DNA of 57,868 nucleotides from an uncultured Pelagibacteraceae bacterium (GTDB taxonomy: Bacteria; Pseudomonadota; Alphaproteobacteria; Pelagibacterales; Pelagibacteraceae), in the NCBI GenBank assembly GCA_902522525.1, contig CABYVU010000009.1, positions 1 to 57,868 of the forward strand, written 5' to 3'. The notes beneath the pieces were generated by a model that saw only the letters and a program-made list of their open reading frames with translations, had not been told where the DNA came from and searched no databases. The translations under genes and the position numbers were made by a program. This document shows positions 16,395 through 25,289 of the stretch, piece after piece (positions within the stretch are counted from its first letter, which is position 1; each line of letters opens with the position of its first letter).

Positions 16395-17720
16395 TTAACA
16401 ATCCAAAGTATTAGATCTTTCCCAATGTGTAATAGGTTTCAGTTTATCAAATTTTTCTTTTAACTTGAAACTTTGAATTTCAGACTTTTTTAATTTGATA
16501 TAACTGTTTAAAACATCTTTTCCAAAAGCATTTTTCATTACTGTATTTAAATTTAACATTTCTAAGGAATCTTCTAATGTATTTGGTAATTTTGGTAGGT
16601 TGGGATATTTTTTGTGATCAGCGTACATATTACAGAATAATGGTTTTCCAGGATTAACTTTTTTTCTAATACCATTTAAACCTGCTGCTAAAACTCCTGC
16701 TTGTAGTAAATATGGATTTGCTGATCCATCCATTAATCTTAGTTCAAACCTTCCTGGATCTGGAACTCTAATCATATGTGTTCGATTATTTCCTGTGTAA
16801 GAAATACTACTTGGAGACCATGTTGCACCAGATTTTGTCGGTGGTGCATTTATTCTTCTATAACTATTTAAAGTTGGATTAAAGAATGCTGATAATGAAC
16901 CTGCATTTTTAATTACACCACCTAAAAAATTATATGCTAATTTACTAAGCCCAAGTTTGTCGTTTTTATTTAAAAATTTATTCTTTTTCTTATCCCATAA
17001 AGAAATATGAGCATGACATCCGTTTCCCGTTAGTTGTTCAAATGGTTTTGGCATAAATGTTGCTCTTAAGCCATGCTTTTCTGCTATTGACTTAACCATA
17101 AATTTAAAAAAAGTATGTCTATCTGCTGTAGTTAGGCAGTCAGTGTAGTCCCAATTCATTTCAAACTGGCCATTAGCATCTTCATGATCATTTTGATATG
17201 GGTTCCATCCCATTGTAATCATACAATCACATATCTCTTTTATTAAATCATATTGCCTCATCAAAGCTGATTGGTCGTAACAAGGTTTAGATTGAGTATC
17301 CCTAGTGTCTGCAATAGAACTACCATCAGGTGATATAAGAAAATATTCACATTCAACACCTGATTTCATGGTGTAACCTTCATTTGATAGTAATTTTATT
17401 TGCTTTTTTAACATCACTCTTGGTGACGCCTCAACAGGTTTACCGTTCATCCACAGGTCTGAAGCAAGCCAACCTACTTCTTTATTCCAAGGTAATTGAA
17501 TTAAACTATTTGGATCTGGCACAGCAAACATATCAGAGTCTGCTGGTGACATATCAAGCCAAGCTGCAAATCCAGCAAATCCTGCACCATTTTTTTGCAT
17601 CTCTTTTATTGCTTGTGCAGGTACTAATTTAGATCTTAATACACCAAACAAATCAACGAAACTTATTAAAAAATATTTAATTTTTTTTGATTTAGCAATA
17701 TTAGATAAATTTATGGGCAT
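16395..17720 (-). CDS. gmaS: Gamma-glutamylmethylamide synthetase-type glutamine synthetase (GlnT/GmaS)
   Basis: 441 residues of the glutamine synthetase superfamily, type III/GlnT branch. Seen: SFVDLFGVLRSKLVPAQAI at the start, GVECEYFL and NDHEDANGQFEMNW (metal-binding Glu/His), GNGCHAHISLWD, FELRLMDGSANPYLLQ. This branch includes GmaS, which joins methylamine to glutamate using ATP. It follows the three N-methylglutamate synthase-like genes of module A with a 39-base gap and precedes a PLP-lyase gene. The clustering with tdm, tmm and the synthase genes supports the GmaS role; true glutamine synthetase or another amine specificity is not excluded. Confidence 0.8.
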   Translation of the reverse strand: MPINLSNIAKSKKIKYFLISFVDLFGVLRSKLVPAQAIKEMQKNGAGFAGFAAWLDMSPADSDMFAVPDPNSLIQLPWNKEVGWLASDLWMNGKPVEASPRVMLKKQIKLLSNEGYTMKSGVECEYFLISPDGSSIADTRDTQSKPCYDQSALMRQYDLIKEICDCMITMGWNPYQNDHEDANGQFEMNWDYTDCLTTADRHTFFKFMVKSIAEKHGLRATFMPKPFEQLTGNGCHAHISLWDKKKNKFLNKNDKLGLSKLAYNFLGGVIKNAGSLSAFFNPTLNSYRRINAPPTKSGATWSPSSISYTGNNRTHMIRVPDPGRFELRLMDGSANPYLLQAGVLAAGLNGIRKKVNPGKPLFCNMYADHKKYPNLPKLPNTLEDSLEMLNLNTVMKNAFGKDVLNSYIKLKKSEIQSFKLKEKFDKLKPITHWERSNTLDC

Positions 17721-17759
17721 TAATAATTATTCTACGAATTATTTATTAACTATCAATAA

Positions 17760-19079
17760 CTATTTCTTTTTTATACCTGGCACCCAGCTAGTTCCTGCTA
17801 AGGGAACTCTAGCCATTGCTGCGGCTTCAACAGTTAATGCACATAAATCCTCTGGTTCCAAGTTGTGAAGACTATTTTTTCCACATGCTCGTGCAATAGT
17901 TTGTGCTTCTAAAGACATGACCTTTAAATAATTTGATAATTTTCTACCTGCTTTTTTTGGATCTAATCTTTTCATTAGCTCTGGTTTCTGAGTTGATATT
18001 CCTGCAGGATCATTTCCTTCATGCCAGTCGTCGTACGCTCCAGCTTTACTTCCAAGTTTTCTATATTCTTTTTCCCATTTCGGATCATTATCACCAATTG
18101 CAATCATAGCCGCACTCCCAATTGATACTGCATCTGCTCCTAAAGCAAGAGCTTTAGCTACATCCGCACCATTTCTAATCCCACCTGAAATTATAAGCTG
18201 AACTTCTCTATGAGAATTTAAATCTTGCAAAGCATCAACAGCTGGTCTTATGCAAGCTAAAGTTGGTTGACCAACATTTTCAATAAATACTTCTTGTGTT
18301 GCTGCTGTACCACCTTGCATTCCATCCAAGACAACAACATCTGCTCCAGCTTTTACAGCTAATGCTGTATCATAATATGGTCTTGCTCCAGCAATTTTTA
18401 TAAATATTGGAACTTTCCATTTAGTAATTTCTCTTAATTCTAAAATTTTTATTTTTAAATCATCTGGACCAGTCCAGTCAGGATGACGGCACGCAGATCT
18501 TTGATCAATACCCTTTGGTAGAGTTCTCATTTCTGCAACACGATCATCTATTTTTTGACCAAGCAACATTCCACCACCGCCTGGTTTTGCACCTTGTCCA
18601 ATTACCACTTCAATTGCATCCGCTTTTCTTAAATCATTTGGGTTCATCCCATATCTTGAGGGCAAAAGTTGATAAACTAAATTTTTAGATTGACCTCTTT
18701 CCTCTGGTGTCATTCCTCCATCACCTGTTGTGGTAGATGTTCCAGCTGCACTTGCTCCTCTTCCTAATGCCTCTTTTGCTGGACCGGACAATGCTCCAAA
18801 ACTCATACCCGCAATCGTAATTGGAATATCAAGCTTTAATGGTTTTTTTGCATATTTTGTGCCTAAAGTAACATTTGTAGTACATTTTTCTCTATATCCT
18901 TCCAAAGGATATCTAGACATTGAGGCACCTAAAAATAATAAATCATCAAAATGTGGAAGTTTTCTTTTTGAGCCTCCTCCTCTGATATCATAAATTCCTG
19001 TTTCAGCTGCTCTTCTAATTTCTGAATTAGTGTATTCATCAAAAGTCCAAGACTGACGTGGGTGAGTTTTATTTTTCAT
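17760..19079 (-). CDS. mgsC: Module A FMN-binding glutamate synthase-like subunit (N-methylglutamate synthase, MgsC-type)
   Basis: 439 residues of the GltS FMN barrel domain: MSFGALSGPAKEALGRGA, GEGGMTPEER-like TGDGGMTPEERGQ, KPGGGGMLLGQKI, DQRSACRHPDW, VVLDGMQGGTAATQ, and ISGGIRNGADVAKALALGADAVSIG for phosphate binding. With its two neighbours it should form N-methylglutamate from methylamine or gamma-glutamylmethylamide and an oxoglutarate-derived carbon skeleton. Where GltB has its three Fe-S cysteines, this protein has AGAYDDWHEGNDPAGISTQ with no cysteine, so it probably carries no [3Fe-4S] cluster. Module B's counterpart keeps cysteines there. Confidence 0.8.
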   Translation of the reverse strand: MKNKTHPRQSWTFDEYTNSEIRRAAETGIYDIRGGGSKRKLPHFDDLLFLGASMSRYPLEGYREKCTTNVTLGTKYAKKPLKLDIPITIAGMSFGALSGPAKEALGRGASAAGTSTTTGDGGMTPEERGQSKNLVYQLLPSRYGMNPNDLRKADAIEVVIGQGAKPGGGGMLLGQKIDDRVAEMRTLPKGIDQRSACRHPDWTGPDDLKIKILELREITKWKVPIFIKIAGARPYYDTALAVKAGADVVVLDGMQGGTAATQEVFIENVGQPTLACIRPAVDALQDLNSHREVQLIISGGIRNGADVAKALALGADAVSIGSAAMIAIGDNDPKWEKEYRKLGSKAGAYDDWHEGNDPAGISTQKPELMKRLDPKKAGRKLSNYLKVMSLEAQTIARACGKNSLHNLEPEDLCALTVEAAAMARVPLAGTSWVPGIKKK

Positions 19080-19081
19080 TA

Positions 19082-19762
19082 TTAATAGTTAGATACATTA
19101 TCAATGTTAAAATTATATAATTTTCTAGCTGATCCATATCTTTTAAATTGTTCAGGTTTAATATTTGATCCAGCTTTCTTTAAAAGTTCTTTCAATTTAG
19201 TTTTATGATGTTTATCCATTTTTTTTTCTTCACAATCTGCTCCTAAAGATTTTACTTTTCCTTTTACGTATATATTTGTTTCATATAAGCTATCACCTAA
19301 TGCTTCACCTGCATCACCAAAAACAACGAGGTTACCTGACTGAGCCATAAATGCTGACATGTGACCTACAGATCCTTTAACTATTATATCTATACCTTTC
19401 ATAGAAATTCCACACCTTGAACTAGTATCACCATCTATGATTAATATTCCACCATGTCCGGTTGCACCTGCTGATTGTGATGCATTTCCCTTTACATGAA
19501 CTTTGCCTGACATCATATTTTCTGCTACTCCAGTTCCTACATTTCCTTCAACTGTTATATTTGCATTTTGATTCATGCCAGCACAATAATATCCAACGTG
19601 TCCTTTTATAATTACATCTATGTTATCTATTAAACCTGCGCAAACAGCATGATTGCCCTCTGGATTTGAAATAACAAAGTCTCTTTTATTTTTTTTTCTA
19701 TCAATATTTTGTAATTTTTCATTAACAGATCTTAATCTTAATTTCTTTAAATCAAGTATCAT
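19082..19762 (-). CDS. mgsB: Module A GXGXG-motif subunit (MgsB-type)
   Basis: 226 residues from the ATG at 19762, which shares its A with the TAA of the upstream gene; an in-frame TTG four codons earlier is rejected. The protein is a right-handed beta-helix of the glutamate synthase C-terminal type, with repeated Gly pairs: GHVGYYCAGM, GNVGTGVAENMMSG, ATGHGGILIIDGDTSSRCG, GSVGHMSAFMAQSGN, GDAGEALGDSLYETN. In glutamate synthase this domain is a structural link between the two active sites; here it is a separate chain. It sits between amidotransferase and FMN subunit genes, as in glxBCD/mgsABC loci. Confidence 0.82.
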   Translation of the reverse strand: MILDLKKLRLRSVNEKLQNIDRKKNKRDFVISNPEGNHAVCAGLIDNIDVIIKGHVGYYCAGMNQNANITVEGNVGTGVAENMMSGKVHVKGNASQSAGATGHGGILIIDGDTSSRCGISMKGIDIIVKGSVGHMSAFMAQSGNLVVFGDAGEALGDSLYETNIYVKGKVKSLGADCEEKKMDKHHKTKLKELLKKAGSNIKPEQFKRYGSARKLYNFNIDNVSNY

Positions 19763-20640
19763 TATTTCCCCCAAGAATAAACGATACCTGGATCAGGTTC
19801 AAAAATTTTTGCATTATTAACATTTGGCAAATGTGCCATTGCTTGAAATTCTGAAGAAATTGCTACATAGTCCTTAGTTTCAGCAATAACTGCAGGCTTA
19901 CAAGCTATCTCATCTCTAAGAACAGCAAAACCGCTATGTGTTCCTGCAATAAAAGTATAAAACCCATCAAGGTCACTCAAACCTTTTTTTAAAGTTTGTT
20001 TTAAATTTCTATCTTTTAAACTATCTGAAATATAGCCAGCTGCAACTTCTGTATCATTGTCTGAATTAAATTTTGATCCATTCTTTTTTAATTTTCTTCT
20101 TAAATTATTATGATTTGATAGTGAGCCATTATGAACTAAACATTCATCTTCTCCTGTAGAGTAGGGGTGAGACCCATCTGTGGTAATTGCACTTTCAGTA
20201 GCCATTCTTGTATGTCCGATTGCGTGAGAGCCTGAAAATTTATTGAGATCAAACTTTTTCACAACATTACTTGGTTTGCCAACTTGTTTAAAAATTTCGA
20301 TAGATTTACCGTAACCTACTAATGATATTTCAGTAATATCCTCTAAAATAGGTACGATTTTACTTGGTTTTTCAATTGATTTTAAAATTACGTGGTCGGA
20401 ATTTTTTTCTAATTTGCTAAACTTTATTTTTTTTTTAATTTCTTTTTTAAATCTATCAAAATTCATTTCATTTAAACAAATCGAGTATTTGAAGAGTTTA
20501 TTTTTATCTCTGTTATAAATAGCAAAACCAGCACTGTCTGGACCTCTAGACTCCATACTGACTAACATTTTAGAAAGCATTCCACCTAGTGATTTTTCAA
20601 ATTTTTTTGATTTTAAATAAATTCCAACAATGCCACACAT
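19762..20640 (-). CDS. mgsA: Module A class II glutamine amidotransferase subunit (MgsA-type)
   Basis: 292 residues beginning Met-Cys2, giving the N-terminal nucleophile cysteine of Ntn amidotransferases (MCGIVGIYLKSKK). ESRGPDSAGFAIY, GSHAIGHTRMATESAITTDGSHPYS, VHNGSLSNHNNLR and FNSDNDTEVAAGY are the standard glutaminase elements. Its job is to handle the glutamine- or gamma-glutamylmethylamide-type amide and pass the amine to the FMN subunit. It is first in the module A operon, 10 bases after a 52-aa membrane protein gene. Confidence 0.82.
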   Translation of the reverse strand: MCGIVGIYLKSKKFEKSLGGMLSKMLVSMESRGPDSAGFAIYNRDKNKLFKYSICLNEMNFDRFKKEIKKKIKFSKLEKNSDHVILKSIEKPSKIVPILEDITEISLVGYGKSIEIFKQVGKPSNVVKKFDLNKFSGSHAIGHTRMATESAITTDGSHPYSTGEDECLVHNGSLSNHNNLRRKLKKNGSKFNSDNDTEVAAGYISDSLKDRNLKQTLKKGLSDLDGFYTFIAGTHSGFAVLRDEIACKPAVIAETKDYVAISSEFQAMAHLPNVNNAKIFEPDPGIVYSWGK

Positions 20641-20649
20641 AAAAATATT

Positions 20650-20808
20650 TTAAAGTAGTGATAATAATTGGTCTTTATAGTAAAGCACATTGACTATAAC
20701 AATGATAATGATTGCGGCATAGACTCCATATTTAGCTTTAGGCCAAGCTAATCTTGCCATTTTACTAGGTGTTTTATTTATTTGATTTTCTTTATCTTTT
20801 TCTTCCAT
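20650..20808 (-). CDS. Small membrane protein, 52 aa
   Basis: A 53-codon frame read leftwards from the ATG at 20808. Residues 1-25 are charged (MEEKDKENQINKTPSKMARL), then one hydrophobic helix at about 30-43 (GVYAAIIIIVIVNVLYY). It lies between a terminator-like hairpin and the module A amidotransferase gene, 9 bases before the latter. It has the same charged-plus-one-helix plan as the 77-aa protein next door, although inverted in order. No function recognised; likely the first gene of the module A transcript. Confidence 0.55.
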   Translation of the reverse strand: MEEKDKENQINKTPSKMARLAWPKAKYGVYAAIIIIVIVNVLYYKDQLLSLL

Positions 20809-20815
20809 GATTATT

Positions 20816-20844
20816 TAAGGGCGCATAATTATAATGCGCCCTTA
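20816..20844 (-). terminator. Perfect 11-bp hairpin between the amt and module A transcripts
   Basis: Arms TAAGGGCGCAT (20816-20826) and ATGCGCCCTTA (20834-20844) pair perfectly around a 7-base loop. The stem core GGGCGC is strikingly GC-rich for this sequence. It follows the 77-aa gene by 12 bases and ends 8 bases before the next start codon. It lacks a clean U tail on either strand, so it could be a weak terminator, an mRNA 3'-end stabiliser or an attenuator. Confidence 0.7.
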
Positions 20845-20855
20845 TAAAGATTTAT

Positions 20856-21089
20856 TTAACCATCAGTTATATTGCTTTTCCAAGCATTTGAACTAGGTCT
20901 TCTTCTAGCAAGTTTTTCAAGTTTATCGCTTTCTTGTCTAGAACTGATAACTGTCCAACCTATCCAAATTATAACTAGTATTATAACCAAGATCCCTTCA
21001 GATCCTGCACCTGGATAAATTTTACCAGCCACTCCATCTGCTTTGCTTGCAGCAGTTAAATGATCTATCCAATTATTTACTGTAGCCAT
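20856..21089 (-). CDS. Small membrane protein downstream of amt, 77 aa
   Basis: 77 residues: soluble start (MATVNNWIDHLTAASKADGV), one membrane helix at about residues 32-49 (GILVIILVIIWIGWTVIS), then a basic tail (KLEKLARRRPS). A strong AAGGAGG ribosome-binding site lies just before the ATG, better than most genes here, which argues for high expression. It starts 11 bases after amt on the same strand. It may be an accessory of the transporter; I recognise no family. Confidence 0.68.
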   Translation of the reverse strand: MATVNNWIDHLTAASKADGVAGKIYPGAGSEGILVIILVIIWIGWTVISSRQESDKLEKLARRRPSSNAWKSNITDG

Positions 21090-21100
21090 ACTTTCCTCCT

Positions 21101-22501
21101 TTAACTACTTGAAGAAGCAACAGTTTTTTCATCTTCTTTTGCCTCCTCCATTATTTGATAGTCCAATCCTGCTAACTCAACTTCTCTAGGAATTCTAAGT
21201 TTACCCATTCCATTAAGAACTTTAGCAATAATCCAACCAGGAATCATTCCAAGAACAAAGAACATTACTATTGCTCCAACAAACATTCCTAATGGATTTA
21301 TAGCAGCATAAGTAGATCCATCCCACATTTCACCAACGCCATAACCTGACGAAGGATATCCATTGAGTACAAATCCACATATTACAAGACCGGCGAACCC
21401 TGCATACCCATGTACTGCAACAGCTCCGACTGCATCATCGATTTTAAATTTACGCTCAACCCAATAATGCATTTTATAAGCTATAACCACACCAATCATT
21501 CCTATAATCAAAGATTGAATAGGGTGGTATAAGTCATTACCTGCTGATGCACATATTATACCAGCTAGTCCACTTGAATATGTCCAGAAAGGATCACCTT
21601 TTGATATTACATATCCAGCTAACAAACCTCCCGATAATGACATTAAAAAGTTCATGGTAATACCACTTAATGTCGTCGGAGTTAGATATATATTTGTGGC
21701 GGTAAAGAAGGTTACGCCCTCCATACCATACTCAGGTCCAAGGTCATAAATTGGAACATTACAAGCGGCATAAAAACCCCAAAAACCAGTATAAATTAAG
21801 AATAATCCTACTGTTACCAACCAAGGGTTTCTTGGTCCTATATTTCTAGGTTCCCCACTTGATGAAAATTTTCCAATTCTTGGTCCTAAGACAACGAGTA
21901 CACCTAGAGCAAATCCACCTGCAACTGCGTGAATTACTCCTGAGGCATAAGCATCATGATAACCAAGTAGCTTCAACATCCATCCGTCGAAGTGCCATCC
22001 CCAAGATGCATCTATACTCCAGAAAACTGAACCAATAGCAATTGCCAAGATGCCGAATGCAAAAGTTGTAATTCTTTCTATTACCGCACCTGAAACAATT
22101 GAGGCTGCTGTCCATGAAAATAACAGGAAGGCTGCCCAGAATACTCCCATTATATGATCATTCAAAGTAACCGCCATTAATTCATTAGTTGGATTGGCTA
22201 AATCATTTCCACCAAAACCTCCACCTAGAACAAGTCCTGTACTTTCTGTCATTATGGAAGGAGCTAATCCAGGTCCAGTTGGAAAAGCCCAATAAATCCA
22301 CCAACCAAATAAAAACCAAGTAACTGTTACCAGCGGTATCAGCATTGTATTTTTCATAAGTGTATGTTGGTGGTGTTTGTAACGTGAAGCGCCAACTTCA
22401 TACATACAGAATCCTACGTGAATTAGAAACATTAGTACTACTGTTGTCCAATAGTAAAATTCTGTGAATATGGTTTGTAACGCATCTAATTGACTAGTCA
22501 T
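21101..22501 (-). CDS. amt: Ammonium/methylammonium transporter
   Basis: 466 residues with about eleven membrane helices. The pore histidines of the Amt family appear in GVIHAVAGGFALGVLVVLG and AVHGYAGFAGLVICG. The first helices (FLIHVGFCMYEVGASRYKHHQHT) carry the FxMxxGxxR-like Amt start. It should pass ammonium or methylammonium across the inner membrane. It lies between the two glutamine synthetase/synthase modules, where both enzymes use or release these ions. A GGAGG site precedes the start. No PII-type gene is present nearby. Confidence 0.93.
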   Translation of the reverse strand: MTSQLDALQTIFTEFYYWTTVVLMFLIHVGFCMYEVGASRYKHHQHTLMKNTMLIPLVTVTWFLFGWWIYWAFPTGPGLAPSIMTESTGLVLGGGFGGNDLANPTNELMAVTLNDHIMGVFWAAFLLFSWTAASIVSGAVIERITTFAFGILAIAIGSVFWSIDASWGWHFDGWMLKLLGYHDAYASGVIHAVAGGFALGVLVVLGPRIGKFSSSGEPRNIGPRNPWLVTVGLFLIYTGFWGFYAACNVPIYDLGPEYGMEGVTFFTATNIYLTPTTLSGITMNFLMSLSGGLLAGYVISKGDPFWTYSSGLAGIICASAGNDLYHPIQSLIIGMIGVVIAYKMHYWVERKFKIDDAVGAVAVHGYAGFAGLVICGFVLNGYPSSGYGVGEMWDGSTYAAINPLGMFVGAIVMFFVLGMIPGWIIAKVLNGMGKLRIPREVELAGLDYQIMEEAKEDEKTVASSSS

Positions 22502-22633
22502 TTCAAACCTCCAATAGTTTTACATTAGTGAAACTTTAATTTATGTAATGGTGACATCAATCAATAATTACTTAGGAATAGAGCCAAAAATTAAGCTCAA
22601 ACAACTTGTAGTATATATAAATTTTTAGTGATT

Positions 22634-23038
22634 CTAAAATTTTCTATAAGCTTTTTTAAGATCTACTAATGGATGGTTTGGAGACATTTGAAATTTTACC
22701 AATAATTCTCTTGCAATCATGTCCCTATCTTGTTGGTTGTTTGGTAATTTAATTTTTTTAGGAATAGTTACCCAACCATTTGCGTTTCTATCAAATACTG
22801 CTGGTCTATCTTCTTCATATCCCATGTGAACATCTTCTAACCAATTTAAATCATCCCATCCCATTGCCTCAATATATTTTTTCAAGAATGGTGTAATTCT
22901 TGAGTAGTCTGGAAGTAAGTTTACATCATAACGATAGCCAATTGTTTGACCTATCATTTTTTCTCTAGCAGTCTCTTTTTTCTTACCTAATTGGCCTTTT
23001 ATTTCTTTTTTTGCTTTTTTGTTTTTCTTTTTAGGCAT
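22634..23038 (-). CDS. Conserved-looking protein of module B, 134 aa
   Basis: 134 residues. The first 28 are Lys-rich (KKKNKKAKKEIKGQLGKKK), then a compact domain rich in aromatic and acidic residues: IGYRYDVNLLPDYSRI, AMGWDDLNWLEDVHMGYEEDRP, DRNANGWVTIPKKIKLP and a final MSPNHPLVDLKKAYRKF. No signal peptide or membrane helix. It starts 2 bases after the module B FMN subunit, so it is coupled to it; module A has no counterpart. I do not recognise it. An extra subunit or assembly factor of the module B synthase is a reasonable guess. Confidence 0.7.
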   Translation of the reverse strand: MPKKKNKKAKKEIKGQLGKKKETAREKMIGQTIGYRYDVNLLPDYSRITPFLKKYIEAMGWDDLNWLEDVHMGYEEDRPAVFDRNANGWVTIPKKIKLPNNQQDRDMIARELLVKFQMSPNHPLVDLKKAYRKF

Positions 23039-23040
23039 AA

Positions 23041-24435
23041 TTAAATTTTATGAAAATCATCAACTCCAACAGTATGATTTGTTCCAGAAAGTGGTACTTT
23101 TGCTAAAGCAGAAGCTTCCATTGTTAAAGCTGCCATATCCTCTGGCTCTAATGAATGGATATTAGTTTTACCACAAGCTCTAGCTAACAATTGAGCTTCT
23201 AGAGTCATAGTATGCAAGTAATTATAAACTCTAAGAGCTGCCTCATCTGGGTTTAGTCTTTTTCTTAATTTAGGATCTTGAGTAGCAACACCAACTGGGC
23301 AACGACCGGTATGACAGTGATAACAATGACCTGCTGGCACTCCCATTTCTTTTTCAAAATTAGACTCTGGAATTTCTTTATTACAATTTAGTGCAATCAT
23401 AGCTCCAGTACCTATAGCAATCGCGTCTGCACCAAGAGCTAGTGCTTTTGCCATATCAGCTCCATCTCTAACACCACCTGCATAAATAAGAGTAACTTTT
23501 CCTGTTTTTCCAACATCATCTATTGCTCTTCTTGCTTCTCTAATTGCAGCTATTCCAGGTATACCTGTATTTGCTGCTGCGATGTGTGGACCAGCACCTG
23601 TTGAGCCTTCCATACCATCTAAATAAATAGAGTCTGGATCACATTTTGCTGCCATACGAACATCATCATAAACTTTTGCTGCTCCAAGTTTTAATTGTAT
23701 TGGAACTTTATTTTTTGTTAATTCTCTAAGCTCTTGAACTTTTAAAGCCAAATCATCTGGTCCTAACCAATCAGGATGTCTTGCAGGAGATCTTTGATCA
23801 ATACCTGCTGGTAATGATCTCATCTCTGCTACTTGGTCGGTAACTTTTTGACCCATTAAGTGACCACCCATTCCAACTTTTTGACCTTGACCAATAAACA
23901 CTTCAATTCCATCTGCAAGTTGAGCATGATGAGGATTAAATCCATATCTTGATTGAATACATTGATAGTACCATTTTTCTGAATATCTTCTTTCATCAGG
24001 TATCATTCCACCTTCACCTGAACATGTAGCGCTACCTGCCATAGTTGCTCCTCTTGCAAGCGCTGTTTTAGCTTCATAAGATAAAGCTCCAAAACTCATT
24101 CCTGTAATATAAACTGGTATATCTAATTCTACTGGGTTTTCACATCTTGGACCAATGATAGTTTTTGTTTCACACTTTTCTCTGTAACCTTCAATTACAA
24201 ATCTTGTAAGAGTGCCAGGTAAAAAAACTAAATCATCAAATGTAGGAATTTTTTTCATAAGAGCCATACCTCTCATTCGGTATCTTCCTAACTGAGCTTT
24301 AATATGAATATCGTCGATTACCTCAGGTGTAAATATAGAGTTATAACCTAATAAACTTTTATTTCTCTTTGAAAATTCACTTCCTCCATTCCCATTGGAA
24401 TGACCATTTGATTTTCCGTTTTTTTTCTTTGCCAT
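23041..24435 (-). CDS. Module B FMN-binding glutamate synthase-like subunit with cysteine cluster motif
   Basis: 464 residues homologous to the module A subunit: MSFGALSYEAKTALARGAT, GEGGMIPDERR, GMGGHLMGQKV, DQRSPARHPDWLGPDD, YLDGMEGSTGAGP, YAGGVRDGADMAKALALGADAIAIG. It differs in having GHCYHCHTGRCPVGVATQ at about residue 383, a C-x2-C-x4-C motif in the Fe-S region of GltS, so it may hold an iron-sulfur cluster. An extra Ser/Gly/Asn-rich N-terminus is present. It may make N-methylglutamate or transfer another amine. Its start shares a base with the stop of the GXGXG gene. Confidence 0.78.
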   Translation of the reverse strand: MAKKKNGKSNGHSNGNGGSEFSKRNKSLLGYNSIFTPEVIDDIHIKAQLGRYRMRGMALMKKIPTFDDLVFLPGTLTRFVIEGYREKCETKTIIGPRCENPVELDIPVYITGMSFGALSYEAKTALARGATMAGSATCSGEGGMIPDERRYSEKWYYQCIQSRYGFNPHHAQLADGIEVFIGQGQKVGMGGHLMGQKVTDQVAEMRSLPAGIDQRSPARHPDWLGPDDLALKVQELRELTKNKVPIQLKLGAAKVYDDVRMAAKCDPDSIYLDGMEGSTGAGPHIAAANTGIPGIAAIREARRAIDDVGKTGKVTLIYAGGVRDGADMAKALALGADAIAIGTGAMIALNCNKEIPESNFEKEMGVPAGHCYHCHTGRCPVGVATQDPKLRKRLNPDEAALRVYNYLHTMTLEAQLLARACGKTNIHSLEPEDMAALTMEASALAKVPLSGTNHTVGVDDFHKI

Positions 24436-25289
24436 TAAATTGCTCCTTTTTTCTCAGTTGGTTCTAAAGCGTCATAGTTCCAAAGTTTTTTACCTGCAAC
24501 TACTTTTGTCATCTTTGAAACATCAAAATTTTCTCCAATTTCAGCGACTTTAAGTTTTCTTTTGATCCAATCTATATCACTTTTTGTCATAGGTGACTCA
24601 ATCGCATCACTCCCAAATGATCCAATTTTTCCACCCACATAAATAGTTCCGTCATACATAGAGTCTCCAAGGTTTATACCGACGTTACCTAAAATTATTA
24701 TTCTACCTCTTTGCATCATAAAGCCAGTGAATGCTCCAGCGTCACCACCAACAATAATTGTTCCACCTTTTTGATCAATTCCTGTTCTAGCACCAACACT
24801 ACCTTTGCATATTAAATCTCCACCTCTAACTGCTGCACCAAAACATGATCCTGCATTTTTTTCTATTACTACTTTTCCTGCCATCATATTTTCTGCACAT
24901 GACCATCCAACCCTGCCATTAATTCTAACCGTTGGACCATCAATAGAACCAACACCAAAATATCCCAAACTTCCCTCAAATATTAAATTTAATTTATTTA
25001 ATATTCCAACACCTAAGCTGTGTTTTCCTTGAGGGTTCTTTATAACTATTGTTCCATAACCTTGACTCATAAGTTCATCAATTTTTTTGTTCGCCTCTTT
25101 GCAGTCTAAATCATTTACATCAAGATCAATTCTTTTATTAAAATCAACATCATAAGTTCCCCAGTAATAAAAGTTCTCTGCTTCATCTGGATTGAAAAAT
25201 TTTTGTTGTGTTTTTCCTGTTAAGACCTCAGTATGAAGCCCCATAGATTGAGCTTTTGTTTTTTTCTCAGTTGTTTTTAAATTTGCCAT
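24435..25289 (-). CDS. Module B GXGXG-motif subunit
   Basis: 284 residues. After about 75 extra N-terminal residues not in the module A protein (including FNPDEAENFYYWGTYDVDFN), the glutamate synthase-type beta-helix appears: GSLGYFGVGSIDGP, GRVGWSCAENMMAGKV, FGAAVRGGDLICKGSVGARTG, GGTIIVGGDAGAFTGF, GNVGINLGDSMYDG. Its start overlaps the end of the amidotransferase gene by 13 bases, a sign of tight coupling. Likely a structural chain of the synthase. Confidence 0.8.
   Translation of the reverse strand: MANLKTTEKKTKAQSMGLHTEVLTGKTQQKFFNPDEAENFYYWGTYDVDFNKRIDLDVNDLDCKEANKKIDELMSQGYGTIVIKNPQGKHSLGVGILNKLNLIFEGSLGYFGVGSIDGPTVRINGRVGWSCAENMMAGKVVIEKNAGSCFGAAVRGGDLICKGSVGARTGIDQKGGTIIVGGDAGAFTGFMMQRGRIIILGNVGINLGDSMYDGTIYVGGKIGSFGSDAIESPMTKSDIDWIKRKLKVAEIGENFDVSKMTKVVAGKKLWNYDALEPTEKKGAI

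Noticed and set aside
20816-20844. Strong Rho-independent terminator after the 77-aa gene
   Set aside because: The stem is perfect but has no T run on the transcribed strand, so I listed it only as a likely weak terminator or stabiliser.
22520-22548. Dyad TTACATTA / TTATGTAA in the leader of amt
   Set aside because: 7 of 8 matches with a 13-base gap in an AT-rich stretch; weak and common by chance, so not listed as an operator.
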